Shown: positions 18,166 through 30,202, counted from the first letter of the stretch. The stretch is DNA of 44,949 nucleotides from Paludibacteraceae bacterium (GCA_905235505.1 CAJOMJ010000020.1:1-44949), one strand, 5' to 3'. Notes: a model not told the origin generated them from the letters alone. Numbers and translations: made by a program.

Positions 18166-19039
18166 CTTGGTTCGGGGTTTTCTGTTTGTATATGATTTTG
18201 TCTTGTTCTACAGCTTTGCGGTATATTCTGGTTTTCTCACGTTCTACGAACTCCACCTGCCTCAAGCCGAGTATTGCCTGTTCAATGTCAGGCGTGGCAT
18301 ACTCTATGGGCATACGCTCGCCGACTAATTTCTTGTCTGTAATCTGCAGCAGGTAGATTGACAGAGAGTCCTGCATTTCGATAAGCGAGTTGTGTTTCAG
18401 CATGTCTGTGAGGTTGCCCTGCGCAATGGGGAGCCGCATTAGGACATTGCTCTGCGGTTGCCACTTGTCGGTGAAGAGTTCGTAACCTGATGCGTACTGA
18501 TAAGCATATTTCTCTATGTTCTCCATATTCTCCTCATTAAGATTGCCGAGCCATTTCTTCAGGTTCTGTTGTTCAGGTGCATCTTTGTGTACAACAAGCA
18601 GCAACCCGCGAAGAAGGTTGTCTTTCAGTATGAACCGGTCGGGGTAACGCTCGTAGAAAGCGAGTACGGAGTCGGGGTTGACCTGCTTGGGCATACGCTC
18701 TTGAACGAGTTGCTGCTCATAGGCATGAAGATAAAGCGAGCGGCGATAGTCTTCCACCTGACGTTCTATAGCGGCATCAGCATGAAGCTGAGACTTGGCA
18801 CGCTCGTATTCAAGCACTTCGGTTGCCCACTTCTCAATATAGGCTTCCACGACTTTGGCACTATCTTCTCCCGAAAGAGACGACGTAAGACTACGAATAT
18901 CGTTCTCATACAACGATTGTTTGCCAACTGTTACTACAGCGTCACCCATCTTGTATCGGGTTATCACCTCACAACCGGTTACACCTGTTATTACAACAAC
19001 TGTCAGCAGAGTTATATAAATCTTCTTAATAATGCACAT
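18158..19039 (-). CDS. SurA-N-like foldase-type lipoprotein
   Basis: Lipoprotein with lipobox VTGC (Cys23 from the chosen start). The body resembles the N-terminal and degenerate parvulin parts of SurA/PrsA foldases (DAVVTVGKQSLYENDI early, DRFILKDNLLRGLLLVV mid), but no clear catalytic rotamase motif is seen. It is probably a chaperone partner of the downstream SurA-like protein. Start placed at the ATG read from plus bases 19037-19039, directly before the basic and hydrophobic signal; an upstream in-frame start at 19090 would add 17 residues and lie deeper in ribD. Overlaps ribD by 14 bp and the SurA-like gene by 8 bp. Confidence 0.75.
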   Translation of the reverse strand: MCIIKKIYITLLTVVVITGVTGCEVITRYKMGDAVVTVGKQSLYENDIRSLTSSLSGEDSAKVVEAYIEKWATEVLEYERAKSQLHADAAIERQVEDYRRSLYLHAYEQQLVQERMPKQVNPDSVLAFYERYPDRFILKDNLLRGLLLVVHKDAPEQQNLKKWLGNLNEENMENIEKYAYQYASGYELFTDKWQPQSNVLMRLPIAQGNLTDMLKHNSLIEMQDSLSIYLLQITDKKLVGERMPIEYATPDIEQAILGLRQVEFVEREKTRIYRKAVEQDKIIYKQKTPNQDE

Positions 19040-20039
19040 AAGTATAAAGTATGTTATTGTCAATAGTCTGTTCTTCAAAAAGTGCGCCAAAGCCTTCGGG
19101 AGACTCAGGTGCTTTAATGCCTTGGCAGAGATACATCTTCGGATTGACCTCTATATGCACCTCGTCGAAGATTCCCGTGGCGAGGATATTATTCAGCAGC
19201 GTGGCACCGCCTTCCACCAACAGAGAATGGATATTTCTCCGAGCGAGGTCGGAGAGAATATATTCCCATTGTGTGTTGTCAGAATAGACTATGGTTTCCG
19301 AGTCAGGGGAGAAAATATTGTATGAGCGTGGCACACGCCCGTGCCTGTCAAGCAGGATTCGCACAGGGTTGCGCCCCACCCAATGGGTATTCAGCAATTT
19401 CGGGTTGTCTGTCAATGCCGTATTGGTGCCCACCATGATAGACATATTCTCTGCCCGCATCTTGTGCACGACCTGCTTGGAGAGCGGGTTGGAAATTACC
19501 ACCCGTCTGTCAGGCAAACCGATGTAACCGTCTGCCGACTGCGCCCACTTGAGGATGATATACGGTCTGTGGTTCTCATGCAGACAGAAGAAGCGTTTGT
19601 TAAGTTGTTTGCACTCTTTTTCCAGCACACCGGTCACCACCTCGATACCTGCTTCTCTCAGCTTACGGATTCCTTCGCCTGACACCTTCGGATTGGAGTC
19701 AAGACTGCCGACCACCACCCTGTGTATATTAAGTTCTTTGCGTTTGCTTATGATAAGGTCGGCGCAAGGCGGAGTCTTGCCATAGTGTGAACATGGTTCA
19801 AGCGAAACAAAGAGAGTGACAGGCGAACACGGAGTCTGACCATTTAACCGCCGTACTGCCTCAGTGAGACAATTGACTTCTGCATGCGGACCTCCGAACT
19901 GCCTGTGCCAACCCTCGGACAGAATAACGCCCTCCTCATTCACGAGCAAGGCACCGACCATAGGGTTAGGCGCAACATAATACTCACCCAACTTAGCCAA
20001 CTGCAGGCAACGACTCATATATTTGTCATAATCCGGCAT
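19026..20039 (-). CDS. ribD: Riboflavin biosynthesis deaminase/reductase RibD
   Basis: Bifunctional enzyme for steps 2 and 3 of riboflavin synthesis. The deaminase half has the zinc site HAE (His52, Glu54) and PCSHYGKTPPC (Cys83, Cys92); the reductase half begins near residue 158 with YIILKWAQSADGYIG and includes LLVEGGATLLN. 337 aa, normal. It is first in the minus-strand run and is divergent from prmC with 55 bp between starts. No FMN riboswitch is possible in so short a gap, and other rib genes are absent. Confidence 0.95.
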   Translation of the reverse strand: MPDYDKYMSRCLQLAKLGEYYVAPNPMVGALLVNEEGVILSEGWHRQFGGPHAEVNCLTEAVRRLNGQTPCSPVTLFVSLEPCSHYGKTPPCADLIISKRKELNIHRVVVGSLDSNPKVSGEGIRKLREAGIEVVTGVLEKECKQLNKRFFCLHENHRPYIILKWAQSADGYIGLPDRRVVISNPLSKQVVHKMRAENMSIMVGTNTALTDNPKLLNTHWVGRNPVRILLDRHGRVPRSYNIFSPDSETIVYSDNTQWEYILSDLARRNIHSLLVEGGATLLNNILATGIFDEVHIEVNPKMYLCQGIKAPESPEGFGALFEEQTIDNNILYTYVHY

Positions 20040-20055
20040 TTTTCACAGCGACACG

Positions 20056-20086
20056 TTCTATTATCCAACAAAATATATTATCTTTG
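20056..20086 (+). promoter_or_regulatory. prmC promoter adjacent to the start codon
   Basis: TATCTTTG at 20079-20086, with TTC (one base off TTG) at 20056-20058 and the standard 20-bp spacing. Transcription should begin at about 20091-20094, only a few bases before the ATG at 20095. Confidence 0.7.
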
Positions 20087-20094
20087 CAGGCTCA

Positions 20095-20898
20095 ATGAAC
20101 CCTACATTGTTATACATAGAAGACAACCTCCGCGGTTATATTCCTGATAATGAACTTCGAGAGACTGCTATATGGCTCATACAAGAGACCACAGGTTTGG
20201 CATATAACGAAATTCTCTGCAAAGATACGAATAATATTCCGAATTTGGAAATCTTAATCGAAAGAGTTCGCTCAGGTGAGCCACTTCAATACATTTTCGG
20301 CAAGGCGTATTGGGGAGGTTTGACGCTGCAAGTCAATGCAAACACCCTGATTCCGAGACCCGAGACATGGGAATTGGTGGAGGCGGTAAAAAAAAGTTTC
20401 CCTGCAGACAGCAGACTCCGCATGCTTGACATAGGCACGGGTTCGGGTTGCATAGCTATCGCCCTCAAGAAAGCCTTCCCTCTGTGGCATGCAGAAGCCT
20501 GTGACATAAGCGAAGAAGCACTCCAAACCGCTTCAGACAATGCCAAACAAAACAATGCAGACATAAGTTTCTTCAAGTGTGACATACTCAATCAGACTAT
20601 AGGCGACTATGATGTCATTGTGAGTAATCCTCCATACGTCATGGAGAGCGAAAAGACACTGATGCAGAAGCGGGTGCTTGACTACGAGCCATGGCAGGCG
20701 TTGTTTGTTGATGACTCTGACCCGCTGCTATTCTACCGCAGGATAGCACAGATGAGAAAGGCAAAGTATATCTTCTTCGAGATAAACGAGACATGCGCCG
20801 GGGCTATGAACGAAATGCTTGCACAATCAGGCTACAGGCAAATAACAACAATCAAAGACATGTTTGGCAAAGACAGAATAACAACTGCCCTAATATAA
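20095..20898 (+). CDS. prmC: Release factor glutamine methyltransferase PrmC
   Basis: Methylates the Gln of the GGQ motif in release factors RF1/RF2 with S-adenosylmethionine. The SAM motif is LDIGTGSGC (111-119) and the catalytic NPPY is at 178-181. 267 aa, slightly short but complete. The N-terminal helical substrate domain begins normally at Met1, so the start is probably right even though the promoter leaves almost no leader. Followed 11 nt later by recX. Confidence 0.95.
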   Translation: MNPTLLYIEDNLRGYIPDNELRETAIWLIQETTGLAYNEILCKDTNNIPNLEILIERVRSGEPLQYIFGKAYWGGLTLQVNANTLIPRPETWELVEAVKKSFPADSRLRMLDIGTGSGCIAIALKKAFPLWHAEACDISEEALQTASDNAKQNNADISFFKCDILNQTIGDYDVIVSNPPYVMESEKTLMQKRVLDYEPWQALFVDDSDPLLFYRRIAQMRKAKYIFFEINETCAGAMNEMLAQSGYRQITTIKDMFGKDRITTALI

Positions 20899-20909
20899 TT
20901 AAGTATTGT

Positions 20910-21341
20910 ATGACAAAACAGACTACGAAAGAAGAACTATGGCAGAAGGCAACCGCCTATTGTGCGAAGAGCGAACATTGCACTCAGGAGCTGCGCGAGA
21001 AACTATGGCAGTGGGGTTGCAGAGAAGAGTCGTGGAGAGAGGAGATACTGTGCCGTCTGAAAGAAGATGAGTATATCAACGAAGAGCGCTACTGCCGTGC
21101 ATACGTACACGACAAGGTGGCTTATCAAGGTTGGGGAAGAGTGAAGATACGCATGATGCTATTAGCGAAGAACATCAATGAAACAACGGTGGAGCAGGCA
21201 CTTGGTGGCATCAATGAAGAAGAATACGGCAAGGCACTCAACAAGGCTCTCAACAAATACATGGGCGACAGAGAAAAACAGATACGCCTCGCCCTGCAAC
21301 GCGGGTTCGAGTATGAAGAGATAAAAAATTTACTCCGTTAA
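20910..21341 (+). CDS. recX: RecX family regulatory protein
   Basis: RecX-type three-helix-repeat protein that modulates RecA filaments. Recognisable segments are the first repeat (SEHCTQELREKLWQWGC), DEYINEERYCRAYVHDK and GRVKIRMMLLAKNI. 143 aa from the ATG at 20910; an upstream extension in the same frame overlaps prmC and lacks family similarity. It lies close behind prmC, so probably in the same transcript. recA is not in the window. Confidence 0.88.
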   Translation: MTKQTTKEELWQKATAYCAKSEHCTQELREKLWQWGCREESWREEILCRLKEDEYINEERYCRAYVHDKVAYQGWGRVKIRMMLLAKNINETTVEQALGGINEEEYGKALNKALNKYMGDREKQIRLALQRGFEYEEIKNLLR

Positions 21342-21351
21342 CACCATTTAT

Positions 21352-21382
21352 TTGGAAGTTACGGAAAAACAACGTATCTTTG
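21352..21382 (+). promoter_or_regulatory. Alkaline phosphatase promoter
   Basis: TTG at 21352-21354 and TATCTTTG at 21375-21382 with a 20-bp spacer. The predicted start near 21389 rules out the in-frame ATG at 21392 as a normal initiation site and supports the ATG at 21422. Confidence 0.87.
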
Positions 21383-21421
21383 CAGTCATAATTGAATCTT
21401 CAATATCTAATATATTCAACA

Positions 21422-22858
21422 ATGAAACGAGTTATCTTATCTTTTGTTATCTTGTGCACCGTATTATTCGGTGCGAGTGCCGGACAGGCGAAGTATGTAT
21501 TTTATTTTATAGGTGACGGTATGGGGCAGAACCAAGTGCTCGCAACCGAGATGTATCTCGCCGAATTGGAAGGCAGAATAGGCACAAAGCCGCTCTGCTT
21601 CACCCAGTTCCCCGTAACAGGTCAGTGCACAACATTCTCTGCTTCAAACGGCATCACCGACTCATCTGCAGCCGGCACAGCGCTTTCTTCAGGGGAGAAG
21701 ACAACCAACCATACACTCGGAATCAAGCCTGACGGCACCAATGTCTATACCATAGCCGAGCAGTTGCGCGATGCAGGCTGGGGTGTGGGCATAACCACCA
21801 GTGTCAGCATCGACCATGCCACCCCCGCCGCTTTCTATGCACATGTAGAAAGCAGAAACGACTATTATACAATAGGTACACAACTCGCCGCCTCCAACTT
21901 CGATTTCTTCGGCGGAGGCACTTTCTATCAGCCCTACCCCAAGAAACTTGACAAGTGGAAAAAGGAGAATCAGGGCAAAGAACCCGAGTCGCTTTACAAG
22001 ATTTGCCGCGATGCAGGATATACGTTTGCACATGGATACGGTGACTACCAGAACAAGAAAGACGAGGCAAAGAAGATGATACTCATACAACCTCACGAAG
22101 GTCTTACCGACGACTACAAGGGCGAAGGTCTTATCCCCTATGCTATCGAACGCAAGGCCGACGACCTCAGTCTCACGCAGATAACCGAAGCAGCTATTGA
22201 TTTTCTATATACACACCACGACAGGTTCTTCCTTATGGTGGAAGGAGGTGCAATCGACTGGGCATGCCATAGCAACGATGCCGCAACAGCCATTAACGAT
22301 GTCATTGATATGGACAAAGCCGTAAGACTCGCCTTTGAGTTCTACCTGCAACACCCCGACGAGACTCTTATAGTTGTTACTGCCGACCATGAGACAGGCG
22401 GTATGTCACTCGGCAACTCCGACTATACCCTCAACCTGCAACTGCTGCAGAACCAGCATATTTCGCTCGACGAGTTGTCAAACAGCCTGAAACAACTGAG
22501 CGACGAGAAAGGCAAGAATCTCGCATGGGCAGATGTGCACCGGCTGTTTGAGCAGAAACTCGGATTTTGGCAGACAGTAGAAATAAGTGCGGAAGAAGAT
22601 GCTGCGCTGCAGGCTCAGTTCAAGAGTTTCAAGAAGGGTAAATCAAAGAAAGTGAAGACCTTGTATAAAGAACTTGATGCACTCACCGCCTCCGCTGTAT
22701 CGCTGCTTGACAAGAAAAGCAAGATAGGTTGGACAACAGGTTCTCACTCTGCTTCCGCCGTAGGCGTATGGGCAGTAGGTGCAGGTTCCGAGATTTTCAC
22801 CGGCTGGCAGGACGACACACAACTTGCGCCTAAAATCATGCAGGCAACAGCAAAATAA
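21422..22858 (+). CDS. Alkaline phosphatase
   Basis: Secreted phosphomonoesterase of the alkaline phosphatase superfamily. Signal peptide MKRVILSFVILCTVLFGASA; metal-binding Asp32 in IGDGMG; phosphorylated serine in ITDSSAAGTAL (Ser81); further metal ligands in SIDHATPAAFYAH, MVEGGAIDWACHSND, VTADHETGG and TGSHSA. 478 aa, complete. Start chosen at 21422 because it begins the signal peptide and follows the promoter by about 30 nt. It is monocistronic between recX and the gyrB promoter; no Pho-box-like element was recognised. Confidence 0.93.
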   Translation: MKRVILSFVILCTVLFGASAGQAKYVFYFIGDGMGQNQVLATEMYLAELEGRIGTKPLCFTQFPVTGQCTTFSASNGITDSSAAGTALSSGEKTTNHTLGIKPDGTNVYTIAEQLRDAGWGVGITTSVSIDHATPAAFYAHVESRNDYYTIGTQLAASNFDFFGGGTFYQPYPKKLDKWKKENQGKEPESLYKICRDAGYTFAHGYGDYQNKKDEAKKMILIQPHEGLTDDYKGEGLIPYAIERKADDLSLTQITEAAIDFLYTHHDRFFLMVEGGAIDWACHSNDAATAINDVIDMDKAVRLAFEFYLQHPDETLIVVTADHETGGMSLGNSDYTLNLQLLQNQHISLDELSNSLKQLSDEKGKNLAWADVHRLFEQKLGFWQTVEISAEEDAALQAQFKSFKKGKSKKVKTLYKELDALTASAVSLLDKKSKIGWTTGSHSASAVGVWAVGAGSEIFTGWQDDTQLAPKIMQATAK

Positions 22859-25551
<2,693 letters not shown>

Positions 25552-25569
25552 ACAACTGAATTGACATAT

Positions 25570-26115
25570 ATGAATATCTGTGTCTATTGTTCGGCAAAAG
25601 ACTCTATTGCAGACGAGTATAAGCAAATAGGTCGCGACCTCGGCAAGTGGATTGCCGAGTCGGGGCATACGCTTGTGTTCGGAGGGGCGACAGGAGGGTT
25701 GATGACCGAAGTCAGCCAAACCGTCTTCGAGGCGGGAGGATTGGTGACGGGTGTCGTAACCAAACGCATTCTTCTCTCAGGCAGACGCTCAAAGTGGTGC
25801 ACTTCTACAATCGAGGTAAACGACATGAACTTACGCAAGCAGCAGATGAAACTCTTGGCTGACTGCTTCGTCTGTCTGCCGGGCAGCTATGGCACACTCG
25901 ACGAGATGTTCGACGCCATCGCAGCCGGCACTGTAGGCGAACACCATAAACCCCTGTTCATCCTCAACTACAAAGGGTTCTACAACCATCTCAAGGAGTT
26001 GGCACAGATGATGAAAGACGAACAATTCATACCTGAAGAAGAAAGCTACAAACCTCAATATGTTGACAGTTTGGAGCAACTGATACAAGAATTACAATTA
26101 CTTAAAACAAAATAG
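25570..26115 (+). CDS. LOG/TIGR00730 family protein
   Basis: Rossmann-like LOG family protein; members include phosphoribohydrolases that release bases such as cytokinins from nucleoside monophosphates. Seen here: ICVYCSAKDS at the N-terminus, FGGATGGLMTEVSQ, and LPGSYGTLDEMFD near residue 106. The last replaces the second glycine of the canonical PGGxGT motif with serine and also has Tyr, so activity may differ. About 181 aa, normal. ATG at 25570 is preferred to an in-frame TTG at 25561. It lies 18 nt after gyrB and 3 nt before the next gene, so is probably cotranscribed. Confidence 0.85.
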   Translation: MNICVYCSAKDSIADEYKQIGRDLGKWIAESGHTLVFGGATGGLMTEVSQTVFEAGGLVTGVVTKRILLSGRRSKWCTSTIEVNDMNLRKQQMKLLADCFVCLPGSYGTLDEMFDAIAAGTVGEHHKPLFILNYKGFYNHLKELAQMMKDEQFIPEEESYKPQYVDSLEQLIQELQLLKTK

Positions 26116-26118
26116 ATT

Positions 26119-27432
26119 ATGAATCTGTTTACAGCCAGACTAACCCGTAAGATGTTCTCCACAGAGCAGTTTGAAAAGAACATCAAAGAACTGCAAGAGC
26201 GCGTTGCACGCTATCGCAAGGTGGAGAAATCTCCCGAAATGGCAGAGTATCTGAGTTTGAAAGAAGTGGTGGAAACTACCGAATTCCAGTCGAAGATGCA
26301 AGACCTCAAAAACCGCAAGTATTCCGACACCGAAGAAGGCAAGAAGACCGCACTCTACGAAAAACTCTCGTCTTCCATGCGTATGCGCGGATACAAACGT
26401 GCACTCGAGATGCCTACTTTCCAGAGTTTCCTTCAGTTCCGCAACTCAGAGGATTTCAGCAAGATGAAAGACCCCAAAGAGCGTCGCAAGTCGTCAGAAC
26501 TGCGCATGTACAACATGATAAACCGCTCTGCTTTCTATCAGAACTACCTCAAGGTGCTCAACTCCGACGAACTACGGCAACTCACCGCTCTCGAGGAGGA
26601 GATACAGACCGAGCAGTTCAAGGCTCAGGATGCCTTCTGGAAGAACCCCCACCGCTGGGAGACCACCGAGGAGTACAAGCAATTCAACCGCTACGAGCAA
26701 CTCAAGAACTCCGATGACATTCGTTTCTATTTCGCTCAGCGCGCCGAGGAGATAGACTGGGCAGAGATGTTCCGGCTCTCTTTTGAAGATGACATGTCTT
26801 CTCCCAAGAACTGGAAAGCTGGCTACGGTCTCACACCCGACACCCTCAAAGACGGATACTCGCAGGCTAACGAACATCAGGCATACAACAGCGGCAAGAA
26901 CACTATCTTTGCCGAAGGCCGCATGGATATTGAGACACGCCACGAGACCGTCACCGCACTTGCATGGGACGGGAAGAAAGGATTCTCCGAGCAGGTATTC
27001 TCCTACACCTCTGACGTAATGAATACCAAAGCCTCATTCTCACAACAAGAAGGCATGTTCATGGCAAAGGTGCGCAGTCAGGGTTCGGGGCACCATTTCT
27101 TCGGCCTCTCGACAGGCAAGCCCGGGTCGCCGCTGATAGCACTGTACCATTACAACGGCAGTAAACACCAACTCGGAGTAATCAACGGCAAGCAGTCGAA
27201 ACAAGTTGACCTCACAGGCGTTCTCCGCTCGATGTATTATGTATATACACTCCGTTGGACGAAGAAAGAACTCATCTGGTATGTCAACAACCTTGAGGTT
27301 CTCCGTATGGACAACACCCTGCCCAAAGAGCAGATGTTTCTCCTTGCCCAGTCGTTCTTGCCCAAGACGGAGTCGGCAGGCGAAGGTAAACTCAAAGTTC
27401 AGTGGGTTCGCTGCTACAAGAGTGTAGAATAA
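26119..27432 (+). CDS. Unrecognised protein with a C-terminal ConA-like domain
   Basis: I do not recognise a characterised family. Residues 1-220 are highly charged and helical with repeated short blocks (EFQSKMQDLKNRKY, TFQSFLQFRNSEDF, EEYKQFNRYEQLKNSDD) that suggest tandem degenerate repeats. Residues 228-437 look like a concanavalin-A/GH16-type beta sandwich: MFRLSFEDDMSSPKNW, MDIETRHETVTALAWDGKKG, TLRWTKKELIWYVNNLEVLR. No GH16 catalytic ExDxxE motif was found, and there is no signal peptide, so a cytosolic binding role is possible. It lies 3 nt after the LOG gene and ends before a strong terminator. Confidence 0.6.
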   Translation: MNLFTARLTRKMFSTEQFEKNIKELQERVARYRKVEKSPEMAEYLSLKEVVETTEFQSKMQDLKNRKYSDTEEGKKTALYEKLSSSMRMRGYKRALEMPTFQSFLQFRNSEDFSKMKDPKERRKSSELRMYNMINRSAFYQNYLKVLNSDELRQLTALEEEIQTEQFKAQDAFWKNPHRWETTEEYKQFNRYEQLKNSDDIRFYFAQRAEEIDWAEMFRLSFEDDMSSPKNWKAGYGLTPDTLKDGYSQANEHQAYNSGKNTIFAEGRMDIETRHETVTALAWDGKKGFSEQVFSYTSDVMNTKASFSQQEGMFMAKVRSQGSGHHFFGLSTGKPGSPLIALYHYNGSKHQLGVINGKQSKQVDLTGVLRSMYYVYTLRWTKKELIWYVNNLEVLRMDNTLPKEQMFLLAQSFLPKTESAGEGKLKVQWVRCYKSVE

Positions 27433-27448
27433 CACAGATTACAACCAA

Positions 27449-27493
27449 AGAGACGGCGTGAGGCAGTCAGACTTGCCGACACTCGCCGTCTCT
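27449..27493 (+). terminator. Terminator after the gyrB-LOG-ConA cluster
   Basis: AGAGACGGCG (27449-27458) pairs perfectly with CGCCGTCTCT (27484-27493); inside, GGCA and TGCC form a further short stem. It lies 17 nt after the stop codon and separates the cluster from kdsA. The GAGACG/CGTCTC ends resemble the dispersed repeat, but this hairpin is longer. Confidence 0.75.
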
Positions 27494-27533
27494 TGCTAAT
27501 ATAATAAATCATCTCTACCCTGACTCTCAACCT

Positions 27534-28352
27534 ATGGTAACTTTGCAAAACGGCATACAGTTTGGCGGCAACAAACGCTTCGTACTCATTGCAGGCCCCT
27601 GCGCCATTGAGAACCGCGACATGGTGATATCCACTGCCCGCACACTCAAACAGATATGCGGAGAACTGAATATAGAATTGGTATTCAAGTCGTCTTTCGA
27701 CAAAGCCAACCGTACATATTCTTCCCCTCGCGGAGTCGGAATGGAGGAGGGGTTGAAGATTCTCAGCGAGGTTAAAACCACTCTTGACCTGCCTGTTCTT
27801 ACCGATGTTCACGAGTCGTGGCAATGTGAACCGGTGGCAGAAGTGGCGGATATTCTGCAGATTCCCGCTTTCCTCAGCCGGCAGACCGACCTCATACAGG
27901 CGGCTGTTCGTACCGGCAAGGTGGTGAATGTGAAGAAAGGTCAGTTTATGGCTCCTTGGGATATGCGTGGTGTCATAGCCAAAGCGGCGGAAGTGACTTC
28001 TCAACCGCAACTGCTTCTTACCGAGCGCGGCAGCAGTTTCGGATACGGCAACCTCGTGGTTGACATGACTTCGCTTGAGCAACTGAAGCATACAGGCTGC
28101 CCTGTGGTTTTCGATGCCACTCACTCTGTGCAGCAACCTTCGTCGCAGCAGGGTGTTACACTCGGCAACCGCCGGATGGTGCCGGTGTTGATGCGTGCCG
28201 CTCTCGCTGTGGGTATAGACGGCATCTTCCTCGAAGTGCACCCCGACCCCGACCACGCCATCTCCGATGCAGCCAACCAACTGCCACTTGCCGACATGCA
28301 CAACCTACTGAAGCAGGCGGTGGAAATAGATGACTTAATAAAGAACTTGTGA
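27534..28352 (+). CDS. kdsA: 3-deoxy-8-phosphooctulonate (KDO-8-P) synthase
   Basis: Condenses arabinose-5-phosphate with phosphoenolpyruvate to KDO-8-phosphate for LPS inner core. FVLIAGPCAIEN carries Cys23, the metal ligand of the metal-dependent class (E. coli KdsA has Asn here). Other conserved blocks: FKSSFDKANR, LPVLTDVHE, LQIPAFLSRQTDL, KKGQFMAPWDM, LTERGSSFGY, FDATHSVQQP, GIFLEVHPDP. 272 aa. Its TGA overlaps the ATG of kdsD by one base (TGATG). A TAACTTTG at 27537 lies inside the first codons and has no partner box, so it is not taken as the promoter. Confidence 0.95.
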   Translation: MVTLQNGIQFGGNKRFVLIAGPCAIENRDMVISTARTLKQICGELNIELVFKSSFDKANRTYSSPRGVGMEEGLKILSEVKTTLDLPVLTDVHESWQCEPVAEVADILQIPAFLSRQTDLIQAAVRTGKVVNVKKGQFMAPWDMRGVIAKAAEVTSQPQLLLTERGSSFGYGNLVVDMTSLEQLKHTGCPVVFDATHSVQQPSSQQGVTLGNRRMVPVLMRAALAVGIDGIFLEVHPDPDHAISDAANQLPLADMHNLLKQAVEIDDLIKNL

Positions 28353-29305
28353 TGAACTATTCAGAACGCGCAAAACAGATATTCCAAGAAGAGATAACCG
28401 AACTCAAGCGGCTCTCCGATGATATAGATTCCGCCTTCGACAATGTGGTGGAGGCTATTCTCTCCTGCCATGGCAAACTTGTACTCATGGGTATCGGCAA
28501 GACGGGTATCATAGCCCACAAGATGGCATCTTCGTTTGCCTCTACAGGCACGCCGTCTATCTTTGTCAATGCCGCCGAAGCAGTGCACGGCGACCTCGGT
28601 ATGGTTAGCCGCGACGACATAGTGATGCTTGTCAGCAACTCAGGCGCAACCTCCGAGATACTCAATGTGATTGCACCGCTTCGCAACATCGGTTGCCGTA
28701 TCATCGCTCTCACAGGCAATCCGCAGTCCGCTCTCGCTACCGAAGCAGACCTCACTCTCTCAGTGCATGTGGATCACGAGGCATGCCCTCTCGGACTTGC
28801 ACCCACCACCTCTACCACTGCAACACTGCTTATGGGCGACGCACTGATGGTATGTCTGATGGAGCAACGGCATTTCAAAGCGGACAACTTCGCTACTTAT
28901 CACCCTGGAGGTGCCCTCGGCAGACAACTGCTGCGCAAAGTAAGAAACCGCATGAGTACAGATGTACCCCGTGTGCAGACCGACACCTGCTTCCGTGAAC
29001 TGACCAAAGAGATGTCGGACAAGCATCTGGGCATGACTATGGTTTACAACGGCGAAGAGTGTGTAGGGATAATCACTGACGGTGACCTGCGCAGAGCAAT
29101 ACAGAAGTTTGACAATCTGTCGGCAGTGAAAGCGTCAGACGTAATGACCCCTTCATATAAGCATATCACACAAGATGCCATGCTCACAGAGGCTCTCGCC
29201 ATAATGGACAAATACAATATCACCACCCTCGCCGTAACCGCCGACAACGCCTCTACCGGAATCATCGGTATCTTGTCTATTCACCACATCATTGACTTCA
29301 ATTGA
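28352..29305 (+). CDS. kdsD: Arabinose-5-phosphate isomerase (KpsF/GutQ family)
   Basis: Interconverts ribulose-5-phosphate and arabinose-5-phosphate, supplying the KdsA substrate; the direct overlap with kdsA supports this. SIS domain (about 25-180): LVLMGIGKTGIIAHKMASSF, AEAVHGDLGM, SNSGATSEIL, CPLGLAPTTST, YHPGGALGR. Two CBS domains follow (about 200-317; IITDGDLRRAI in the first). 317 aa from the ATG at 28352; a GTG three bases upstream is less likely. Confidence 0.93.
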   Translation: MNYSERAKQIFQEEITELKRLSDDIDSAFDNVVEAILSCHGKLVLMGIGKTGIIAHKMASSFASTGTPSIFVNAAEAVHGDLGMVSRDDIVMLVSNSGATSEILNVIAPLRNIGCRIIALTGNPQSALATEADLTLSVHVDHEACPLGLAPTTSTTATLLMGDALMVCLMEQRHFKADNFATYHPGGALGRQLLRKVRNRMSTDVPRVQTDTCFRELTKEMSDKHLGMTMVYNGEECVGIITDGDLRRAIQKFDNLSAVKASDVMTPSYKHITQDAMLTEALAIMDKYNITTLAVTADNASTGIIGILSIHHIIDFN

Positions 29306-29320
29306 CAACACACTAATATC

Positions 29321-30202
29321 ATGAAAGGAATAATCTTAGCAGGAGGAAGCGCAACAAGGTTGCAACCACTCTCACTCGCAATATCAAAGCAGATAATGCC
29401 GGTTTACGACAAGCCGATGATATATTACCCGCTTAGCACGCTTATGCTTGCAGGCATTCGCGAAGTACTTGTCATCTCTACGCCGCGCGACCTGCCTATG
29501 TTCAGGGAGATGCTCGGCGACGGTTCAAGGCTCGGCATGCATCTCGAATATAAGATACAGGAAGTACCCAACGGACTTGCACAGGCTTTCGTGCTCGGAC
29601 GCGAGTTCCTCAACGGCGACAAAGGCTGCCTCATACTCGGTGACAACCTCTTCTACGGTCGCGGTTTCACCCGCATGCTCCGCCGTGCCGCCACTCTTGA
29701 CAAAGGTGCCTGCATCTTCGGCTACTACGTCAAAGACCCGCGCGCATACGGCGTCGTAGAGTTCGAGCAGGAGAATCCTGACGACGAGAACTCTCTAAAG
29801 GTGATTTCTCTTGAGGAGAAGCCACAGAACCCCAAAAGTCAGTATGCCGTGCCCGGGCTCTATTTCTATGATGAGACAGTGTGTGACAAAGCCGCTGCCC
29901 TGCAGCCGTCCGCACGTGGCGAATACGAGATAACCGACCTCAACAAAGTCTATCTCAACGAAGGCACACTCCGCGTTGAACTCTTCGGGCGTGGCTTTGC
30001 ATGGCTTGACACAGGCAGCCCCGACTCGCTTCTCGACGCAGGCAACTTCATCGCTACCATTCAGAACCGTCAGGGCTTCTATGTCAGTTGCATAGAAGAA
30101 ATAGCATGGCGTAACGGCTGGATCACTACAGAACAGCTGCACCAACTCGGGCAACAGATGAACAAAACGGCATACGGACAATACCTACTCTCCCTCGGAT
30201 GA
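29321..30202 (+). CDS. rfbA: Glucose-1-phosphate thymidylyltransferase
   Basis: Forms dTDP-glucose from glucose-1-phosphate and dTTP, first step to dTDP-rhamnose and other dTDP sugars for O-antigen or capsule. The N-terminal loop [14 protein letters not shown] (5-18) differs from the usual GGSGTRLxP by Ala for Gly; [35 protein letters not shown] and [10 protein letters not shown] are standard. 293 aa, normal. rfbB, rfbC and rfbD are not in the window. It follows kdsD by 15 nt, and its TGA overlaps the ATG of the next gene by 4 bp (ATGA). Confidence 0.94.
   Translation: MKGIILAGGSATRLQPLSLAISKQIMPVYDKPMIYYPLSTLMLAGIREVLVISTPRDLPMFREMLGDGSRLGMHLEYKIQEVPNGLAQAFVLGREFLNGDKGCLILGDNLFYGRGFTRMLRRAATLDKGACIFGYYVKDPRAYGVVEFEQENPDDENSLKVISLEEKPQNPKSQYAVPGLYFYDETVCDKAAALQPSARGEYEITDLNKVYLNEGTLRVELFGRGFAWLDTGSPDSLLDAGNFIATIQNRQGFYVSCIEEIAWRNGWITTEQLHQLGQQMNKTAYGQYLLSLG

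Noticed and set aside
27537..27544. TAACTTTG as a kdsA promoter
   Set aside because: It lies inside the first codons, no TTG box is at the right spacing, and a shorter KdsA would lose conserved N-terminal residues.
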